Origin: Globomyces pollinis-pini
Lineage: Eukaryota; Chytridiomycota; Chytridiomycetes; Rhizophydiales; Globomycetaceae
DNA length: 28,684 bases
NCBI GenBank assembly: GCA_025399215.1
Contig: MU621308.1
Span: 1-28,684 of the forward strand
Direction: 5' to 3'
Positions 22,290 through 28,684 of this stretch are shown here, one piece after another. Made by a program: the position numbers and the translations under genes. Numbering within the stretch: position 1 is the stretch's first letter; each line of letters opens with the position of its first letter. The notes under the pieces are model-generated. The model saw only the letters and a list, made by a program, of their open reading frames with translations, was not told the DNA's origin and ran no database searches.

Positions 22290-23351
22290 TTAGTGTTCTG
22301 CATCTGGGTCAACAAAGTGGAACTTTTGAGCACCAGTGAGAGACATGACGGAGTCGAATAAGGCAAATTGACCAGCAGTTAAGACACCAATCATAACACA
22401 ACGAGGAGCAAGACCCACCAAACAAAGTTTCTTGAAACCAGCTTCCTTAGCCAAGTTAACTAATCTAGAAGTGATGGATCCGTTTCCACCAGCACCTTGC
22501 TTGTTGACAAGTGAGAGTAAAGTATCAGCAGGATGGGAAATGATGGCAGCAGCAACACCAGCAATAACACCGGAAGCTAAGGAGACAGTCAATTTCTTGG
22601 ATTCAGAAGCCTAATGTTAGAAATTCAAAAAAAAATTACAGTGAGAGGGTTGATTCCAGCAGTTTGGTAAATCTTGTTAGCAGCAGCACCTTGAACAGCA
22701 AATTTAGCCATAGTGTAAGGGATTTGCTTGAAAAGAATTGGACCGAAACCAGAGTAGAAACCACGAATGAAACCATCTTGTTTGATAATTTTAGGGAAGG
22801 CAGACACTAAACCACTAGCAAAAGATGGGTTGGACACCAATCTGATACGGGTAGCTTCTAAAGGACATAAGAAAATGTCGGCAATGAATTCAGCACCAGC
22901 AGCAGCACCCAAATAGATAGCAGTTTGGTTTTTGAAAGCAACACGGTCACCAAGAGCTTGGGAAGCCTTTACTTTGAAGAATTCCACACCTCCAAATTTG
23001 AACCAACCTAATAGAATTAGAATTACGCGACTTCAAACCTTGTACAAAGTAACCAACAGCAGTAGGACCCAAACCAGTAGCCAAAGCACCTACACCTTCA
23101 GTTCTGACGATGGTAGAGAAAGCGGAGAACATTCCTTTGTTGAAAGTTTGAGGGTCTAATTGAATTCTAGTTTTAACGACATCCTAAAACAGGATTAGAA
23201 AGACAAGATGAGTACAACAGGGCAAAGGGCAGCATGAGTGATACCACAGCAGATACCACCTGAGAGGGCACCCTTAGTGAAATAAGTGAGGTCGAAAGGT
23301 CCTTTGAATGAATATACTAAGAATCAAAGTACCTTGTTTGTGAGGTGCCAT
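22290..23351 (-). CDS. Mitochondrial phosphate carrier, copy 2 (SLC25A3 / Mir1 type)
   Basis: This has the same function as copy 1. Exons (minus strand) are 23351-23333, 23301-23216, 23183-23039, 23007-22640 and 22610-22290, giving 312 residues; introns are 31, 32, 31 and 29 bp. Exon lengths 19, 86, 145 and 368 are identical to copy 1, and only the last differs (321 against 324). Signatures are [17 protein letters not shown] and HPADTLLSL, with [15 protein letters not shown] and [10 protein letters not shown]. Codons look more C-ending than in copy 1 (many GCC, ATC, ACC, TCC), suggesting this may be the highly expressed copy; I judged that by eye only. Confidence 0.96.
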
Positions 23352-23786
23352 AGTAAAGATTGAAAAAAAAAGAAGGGATGGAAATGAAATAAATTAAAAC
23401 GCCGTAAGACAAACAATCCAAACAATATAGTGAAATAGTATAATGATTGAAGTAGCTTAGAAGACTAAGCATTGTAAGGTCAATGCAACAGTCACGGTAC
23501 TAGTCTATCCTTACTATAACCATAGTCACGCTACTGCATTCTTTCTTTTATCACGCTAATTAATCACATGTTGTTAGTATTGATATTACACTATCACTCA
23601 TTCTTTTAATGGTTTTACCAACTGTGGTTGGGTTACTCAAAAGTTACTCCGCGCCATTTGAAACCACTCTGTCTTTACACAATGTTTAGATTCTTCCCAT
23701 TCATGCTTTATTAATGTACGTTACTGACAACTACATTACTTACTAACTTACTGTCATATTAAAGTCATCTAATTCTTACCTTCCAC
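23352..23786. other. Intergenic region
   Basis: These 435 bp lie between the start of phosphate carrier 2 and the stop of the next minus-strand gene. Nothing is recognised apart from the expected promoter of carrier 2. No tRNA was seen. Confidence 0.55.
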
Positions 23787-24480
23787 TTATGCAGGCAAAT
23801 CATTTCCATTTCCATTTGTATTTGTATTTGCCTTTTTGCTTTTTGACCTTAACCTCTCCATCTTTAATGCTTGCTCCAATTCAATCTGTGCAATAGCCTG
23901 TAGTATCTTGTTATGATCTGTAGAATCTTCATTTTGAACTACTAAATCCACCATTGACTGGCCACCTGCATTAGTGGCCTGTAAAAAGTCTTGCAATCTG
24001 TTATTTCTCTCCATTACTTCATGGATTGGTGCATCTACAAGAGATAAATGAAATCACCGATACCTAACAATAAATAATGCTTTGTTTTATACCTAGTTGT
24101 TAAATCGTTCCAACCTACCTGGTATATTTGGATCATTATTGTTGCATATTAAATCAACATTGCTGCTATCGTTTTCAAACAATCTTACATCCATTAAATC
24201 TTCACGAGAGGCTAGTACATTATCTCTCTGTAGAGTCAATTCCTTTAATAATTCTGATAAATTGGAAGGAATTCTTTCAATATTAGATTCTCTTTCGATT
24301 GGAATTCTGACACTACTGATATCACTACCAGCTCTTGAGGAAGCCTAACAAATTATTTAATTATCAAATACTTTTGAAGTGTAACTCTGAAATACCTCTG
24401 CTGTAATACTTTGTCTTCGGGAAGTAGTAATTTTCTTCTCTAGCTACAGCAATTCAGACCAGCAGCATTACCTGTTGCAT
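23787..24480 (-). CDS. Unknown coiled-coil protein, possibly GAT-domain-like
   Basis: Exons (minus strand) are 24480-24472, 24443-24396, 24344-24119 and 24034-23787, giving 176 residues; introns are 28, 51 and 84 bp. The first exon encodes only Met-Gln-Gln. The middle is helical (NLSELLKELTLQRDNVLASR) and is followed after an acidic loop by PIHEVMERNNRLQDFLQ. This layout recalls the helices of a GAT domain in endosomal adaptors, but the match is weak. The tail has another helix rich in Glu and Ala, then a Lys-rich and Asn/Thr-rich end. No catalytic motif is present. The gene lies 105 bp from NDUFA6, divergent. The exon joins are supported by frame and splice signals only, since I have no homologue to compare. 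Confidence 0.6.
24035..24118 (-). other. Composite intron: three minimal introns end to end
   Basis: On the minus strand this 84-bp intron splits exactly into GT...CTAG (24118-24093, 26 bp), GTAT...TTAG (24092-24064, 29 bp) and GTAT...GTAG (24063-24035, 29 bp), with no base between units. Removing only the first, or the first two, gives an in-frame stop, so all three are excised. Each unit has the size of an ordinary intron in this window. Confidence 0.6.
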
Positions 24481-24585
24481 GTAAGAAATGGAACAAGTGG
24501 ATTTGGTTCTACATGTCCATCATCCACGATCCTACAGTTGTAGTGACATTGTGACTTTTTTTTCCAACAGTTCAGTATATAAAAA

Positions 24586-25078
24586 ATGACATTCGTTCCT
24601 GCTGTTACTACTGCTAGCTCAGCTTCTCTATCTCAGGCTAGAAAGAGAGTTTTGAAGTTATACAAAGATTGGATGACAGCGGTATGTTTTCCTTAATGAT
24701 TTTCAAAATATTATCAACATACATGATGATTCATATTGGAATCAACCTATCCATTTTATTACTTGGACTTTAATTAATTTATGTTATAGGCACCAGAAAT
24801 AACTGATTTATACCTCTTGGAAGTATCCCCTTTGGCTGTCAAACGAAGAATTCGTCAAGAATTCGAGACTAACCGTTTTATTAAAGATACTGCTATTGTT
24901 GATATCTTGCTATTCAAAGGTAGAGTTGAATTGGATGAAACTTTGAATCATTGGAAGCAAAAGACTCAGTTAGGTTCCATATTTACTCATTATTAGTGTA
25001 ATGCGATACTTCGATAGAGATGAATATGCTGGTCCAAAACCTGTTGATTTTTTGTCAAAGTTTTATAATAACCAATGA
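24586..25078 (+). CDS. Mitochondrial complex I accessory subunit NDUFA6 (B14), LYR family
   Basis: This accessory subunit of NADH:ubiquinone oxidoreductase binds the mitochondrial acyl carrier protein. Exons are 24586-24681, 24790-24968 and 24997-25078, giving 118 residues (human about 128-154); introns are 108 and 28 bp. The LYR motif reads LYK (Leu25-Tyr26-Lys27) inside RKRVLKLYKDW, so Arg is replaced by Lys. Further matches are RIRQEFETN, VDILLFKGRVELDETL and HWKQKTHVMRYF; the latter is formed across the second intron. The C terminus KPVDFLSKFY is typical of the family. Its presence implies a functional complex I, unlike in some reduced parasitic fungi. Confidence 0.94.
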
Positions 25079-25570
25079 TTCTAATACATGTTTGTCAAGG
25101 AGTGGATTGTCAATAAATTTGTTGATGCTCTGTATTGTGCCTTTCAGTAAATTGGTTACCACATCTTATCAAACTGAGTACAAATCCAATGCTAAGTTCT
25201 AAAGTAAATCTTGTCGTTTTGGTTCAGATTTCAACAATACACGCTTCATTACTGTACTGTTTGGAATATCTAAATATGATATCATAATACTGAAGATATA
25301 ATCGTTATGATTAACGTTATTATCGTATCTATTTCATAGTACAAAGTACAGTTAATAGTAAATTGTAATTGAATCCAAGATTAATTACTGGAATACAATT
25401 TCGTATGGTACTCGTAGATTGTTATTGATAGCCTGCTAGTGCTTCAGTCTATCAGGTGCGTAAACGTTCTTTTGACTAAACAATCACCACTAACAAGAAT
25501 AACAATAAGAAATCACAAGGTTTACTCATCACCCAAAGTTTTATAGAACAGTTTCAAAAGATTCATTCCA
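25079..25570. other. Intergenic region
   Basis: This 492-bp AT-rich gap lies between NDUFA6 and the next plus-strand gene. No exon or RNA gene was recognised. A loosely palindromic stretch around 25298-25325 was judged too imperfect to call. Confidence 0.55.
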
Positions 25571-26753
25571 ATGATTTATTATTTGGACGAGAATGAAGAT
25601 ACAAATGTATCCAAATCACCTACAAAACCAGTAAAAGTTTTGAGACAGGATTCCACCTCTAGTTCTTTCTCTCATAGTACTAACGCAACTACAAAAAAAC
25701 ATCCAATGACTAATGCTAAATCTATCATAAACAACCAACAGAAACCTATTCGGTAATTTGCGTCTCAATTAATTTGTTAGACCACGAAGTGCATTTCTGG
25801 AAAGAACTAAACTCAATAAAAATAACTGTCAGAAACCTAAACGGTAATCATATCTTGATGATAATATGTAGTCCGTCAAGTGCTTTTGTGAAAACAGAGA
25901 AGCGAGAACTATCTACAGAACGACTATTCCATGATCAATTATTGCCTAATCGTAGCCAAAGCAGTCTATCACTTTCTCCATCTAACAATTATGCACGTTA
26001 TACATTTGCAACCAAATCACGTAGATCTCATCTTGAGCAATTAAAAGATTCATTATTATATGGAGATGAAGGGAAATTAGCACATTATTTGAATAGATCC
26101 TACTGCAGCAATTCCAAGAAATATTCCACATCGAACAATGGCGGACAGGAGACTTTTTCATTTGCTGATAAACCAGTATATAAAAATATGCCTACCAGTA
26201 TGCTGAAATGGCATCTGGAGCGGTCAAAAAGAATGGAAACTTTACAAACTTTAAAAAGACCCAGTTTCGTTTGCGAAGTATCGGAAACTCAATTTGAGGA
26301 TGGTGAAAATATAGCACCTAAAATCAAAGTCTATCCATTAAAAAAAGGAAACACTTCGGAGCAGATACATTCGGAACCGAAACAGTTAGAGCAACCAATA
26401 CTAAGTATTGGCAAATGTACACTTATCAAGCAAGTTGATCCACCAAAAGTCCCACCACTATATCGAACAAGGTAACAAATATTAATTAATCATGCAGGCC
26501 TAGAAGCTCTAACACGAAGAAAATTATATCAACTAGCAAGATTGATATGACTGACTCTTTAGTCGATTCCATCCTTGGGTTATCAATATCTAAAGTAAAG
26601 CTTAATGAAACAGCTCCTATCAAACCTGGTGTTGTCATCTCCAAGTATAAAAAGAAAACAACATCGTTTCCATATCGTTCAGATCCTTCCTTGCCTGACA
26701 TTGAAGTCATCATGAAACCATCTGATGTTGTCATTGAACATTCCAATGAATGA
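25571..26753 (+). CDS. Unknown basic, low-complexity protein
   Basis: Exons are 25571-25752, 25781-25843, 25872-26471 and 26498-26753, giving 366 residues; introns are 28, 28 and 26 bp. I recognise no domain. The protein is rich in Ser, Lys, Arg and Asn, and probably largely disordered. It has RPRSAFLERTK followed by the similar RPSSAFVKTEK, a short internal repeat spanning two splice junctions. A central patch (SRRSHLEQLKDSLLYGDEGK, then MLKWHLERSKRMETLQ) may be helical. Several Ser/Thr-Pro sites could be phosphorylated. It might be a cytoskeletal or flagellar structural protein, but that is a guess from composition. The start is the first ATG of the open exon. Confidence 0.6.
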
Positions 26754-27043
26754 ATAACAATTCTGTTGCATGTAAACTTTAAATATATATATCAAGTTAT
26801 TCTTTCTCATGTTCTTGATCTTTAAATTAAGATTCAATGCGCGTTGAACATCAAAGCAAGGTATTGGAAAACGTTAAGGTAAACACGAAAAGCACAGACA
26901 CAAAGTCCGGAAGTACCATAAAAAAGTGAATGAAAAGGGGATCTTAATTGGGCTTTTCGAGTTTCAGGGCCATCTGTGGGACGCAAATCACATTTGTTTC
27001 AATTTAAACTCCTTTCATTTCAACTATACTAAACACAGGATCC
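26754..27043. other. Intergenic region
   Basis: This 290-bp gap between two plus-strand genes should contain the promoter of the F-box gene. Nothing specific was recognised. Confidence 0.55.
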
Positions 27044-28107
27044 ATGGAGTCTTTACCACATGAATTAATTCAAAGAATCATTGACATTTATTTGGAAAAC
27101 AAAAACTCAACCACTGACGTTCATTCCAATTTATTCCACCTATTGAAATTAGCAAACATCAATCAAACTTTTCGGAAATTGATTTATTCTAAATCCAGTT
27201 ATTGGAGGTTTATCAATATCGAACCTATATTAGCCGTACAGAACAACAATTACCATTCAAAAACAGGAATTTATTTCAAGTTCGAACCGATATTTAAAAC
27301 CATTTTAACTAAAAGTACACATAGATCCTTCTTGTTAAACATTAGGTATAAACGTTACACAGCTTGATCGAATCATTGAACTTTCATTTATATCAATTGA
27401 CTTTTTAACAATTGAAACTATACCAACTATTTTAAATCATTGTCGACAACTTAAAGAATTAGCTTTTCCCAATCAATCTAGGATCTATCTGCCTAAATTA
27501 GTTGATCGATTGGTGGAATGGTGGAATGATGAGTTGTTAATTGATGAAAACTTTATCCTCGCTATTGAAGGTATTACGTAGCTCTATTTTAAATTGACTT
27601 TTATAGGTAACTATTTCAATTCTTTTATTCATATATGCTAGGTATACTGAGTTTTGATTCAATTATTTTTAGGAATGCAATTTGAAAATTGTGGAAAGAA
27701 CACCATAGAATTATACGATCAAAAAGAATTTGAAATGTTTTGGAATGATAGTCAAAAACTTCGCGATTCACTAAAGAAATTAACCGAATTGTTTTATACT
27801 GCTTCACCAAACTTTTGTGAAACCAATCCAACACTTTGTTCTGATTGTTTTGAAAAGTCCATTCATGGAACACACCTAGGTAATTTGTTACACGTTAACT
27901 TGTTATAAAGGTATTCATTGTACATTCTGTAGTGAGTTTATTCAAATCATGTGTGTGGATTGTGAAACGAACCATTATCAATTCTGTGTTCTTTGCATTG
28001 AAAATTTCAATCCGTTGAATTACAATTTAAATTATGCACATTTGGACTGTTTAGAAAATTCAGGTAAATCCAGAATTTATTGGATTTGTGAAGATTGTGA
28101 CAACTAA
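27044..28107 (+). CDS. F-box protein with ZZ-like zinc-binding C terminus
   Basis: Exons are 27044-27314, 27346-27570, 27673-27879 and 27911-28107, giving 299 residues; introns are 31, 102 and 31 bp. The N terminus (LPHELIQRIIDIYL) is an F-box, expected to bind Skp1 in an SCF ubiquitin ligase. The middle is leucine-rich without clear repeats. The C terminus from about residue 215 has a run of C-x2-C pairs: LCSDC, IHCTFC, CVDC, FCVLC and ICEDC. The segment around IHGTHLGIHCTFC resembles a ZZ-type zinc finger, where the family usually shows I-x-G-x-R/H and C-x2-C. The third intron lies inside this finger and its removal restores the pattern. The first join (27314|27346) rests on frame only. Target recognition through the finger is inference. 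Confidence 0.75.
27571..27672 (+). other. Composite intron: three minimal introns end to end
   Basis: This 102-bp intron divides at two TAG|GTA junctions into 36 bp (27571-27606), 35 bp (27607-27641) and 31 bp (27642-27672). Each starts GTA and ends TAG. Partial removal gives in-frame stops in both cases. The final acceptor joins in frame to EGMQFENC. Confidence 0.6.
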
Positions 28108-28684
28108 TTGTTGGTAAAATAAATATATATAAGTTTGTGTTAAGAAGCAATAGATTATTAGGTAGTACAAAAGATTCCTTTGTTAGCATTAAGATGTTTA
28201 TCACCAATTTTGGTAGTATGCCAAATGTTTCTAATATCTTAAATCTAGAATTCTTAAATAACGCATCTAACTAATAATGAACATATATTCTTTTTGTTTT
28301 GTTTTCATATGTGAAAAATTAATGGCTCACTTGATTCTATAGCATTAATACCAAAAAACTCAATCAGTTCAAAATAGAAAGTTAGCATTTTACAATCATT
28401 TATTAATAGTCGATAACTACCATTCACCAAAGTAGACTACTAGTGCTACTACTGCAGGTTAATCATGGATCAACCCCATTTCGTAGCCCCTGGACTACTT
28501 AATACTTTACTTTCAACTATTCCAAAAACAAATCAACACTCGACAATCTGAGATTGCCTCCAAGACGCAATGAATTGTTTGAAGAGAGCATTCAGTGAAG
28601 CAAAAATTTCACCCAAGGTTAGCAAATCACTCGTTGAAAGTGGTTTGTGCTTTCGACTTTGACTGAAGCTGTTAATACTCTCTG
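28108..28684. other. Stretch without assigned gene at window end
   Basis: The first part is the 3' flank of the F-box gene. A short plus-strand frame from the ATG at 28465 gives about 28 codons (MDQPHFVAPGLL...) before a stop. Another short frame follows ATG at 28570, with a possible GTTAG donor near 28617. These could be the first exons of a gene that continues beyond the window, but I cannot support a join or a product. Confidence 0.35.

Noticed and set aside
24345..24395. 51-bp intron as a nested intron-in-intron
   Set aside because: An inner 27-bp GT-AG unit exists, but removing it leaves an outer unit whose acceptor would use the first base of the exon and break the frame.
25298..25325. 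AT-rich palindrome-like stretch
   Set aside because: Pairing is broken at several positions and such matches are expected by chance in AT-rich DNA.

Overview
The window looks like nuclear DNA of a flagellated (zoosporic) early-diverging fungus or a very close relative, AT-rich and gene-dense. Three things point there. An APSES/KilA-N DNA-binding domain, typical of fungi, lies at 2109-3458. Calaxin (EFCAB1/ODAD5), a ciliary outer-dynein-arm protein, lies at 6029-6933. The introns are spliceosomal GT-AG introns of extreme shortness. I cannot name the species. A complex I subunit (NDUFA6) and F1 ATP synthase subunits argue for ordinary aerobic mitochondria. I resolved 16 protein genes by joining exons by hand; 13 have introns. 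Of 60 introns placed, 49 are 40 bp or shorter, 43 fall at 25-33 bp, and the smallest are 25 bp. I saw no tRNA, rRNA, transposon or CRISPR array by eye.

Layout. 1-2108: no recognised gene; a 33-bp tandem repeat (176-253), a 23-bp-arm hairpin (1114-1178) and a doubtful ORF (1306-1683). 2109-3458 (-): a transcription factor joining an APSES domain to a GATA zinc finger. 3912-4568 (-): a small membrane-anchored fungal protein. 4760-5832 (+): CNOT9/Caf40. 6029-6933 (-): calaxin. 7139-8765 (-) and 9101-9636 (+): F1-ATPase beta and delta subunits, head to head. 9968-11233 (-): ankyrin-repeat protein. 11569-15542 (+) and 15622-18612 (-): DNA2 nuclease-helicase and MCM2, tail to tail. 19126-20637 (+): a seven-helix membrane protein with a cysteine-rich ectodomain. 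21053-22113 (+) and 22290-23351 (-): two mitochondrial phosphate carriers, tail to tail. 23787-24480 (-): a coiled-coil protein. 24586-25078 (+): NDUFA6. 25571-26753 (+): an unknown basic protein. 27044-28107 (+): F-box protein with a ZZ-like zinc finger. 28108-28684: nothing assigned.

How the genes relate. Five genes serve mitochondrial ATP production: F1 beta and delta, two phosphate carriers and NDUFA6. Two are core replication enzymes (DNA2, MCM2). An MluI cell-cycle box (ACGCGT) lies in the MCM2 / seven-helix intergenic region, and the window also encodes an APSES protein, the family that binds such boxes elsewhere in fungi.

Most unusual signals: (1) the APSES+GATA fusion; (2) three longer introns that read as two or three minimal introns placed end to end at AG|GT junctions (62, 84 and 102 bp), suggesting recursive splicing or intron-in-intron gain; (3) extremely small first coding exons, including an MCM2 exon whose only coding content is ATG; (4) the inverted phosphate-carrier pair with identical exon boundaries. 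Exon joins rest on reading frame, GT-AG signals and recalled conservation of protein families; no alignment program was run.
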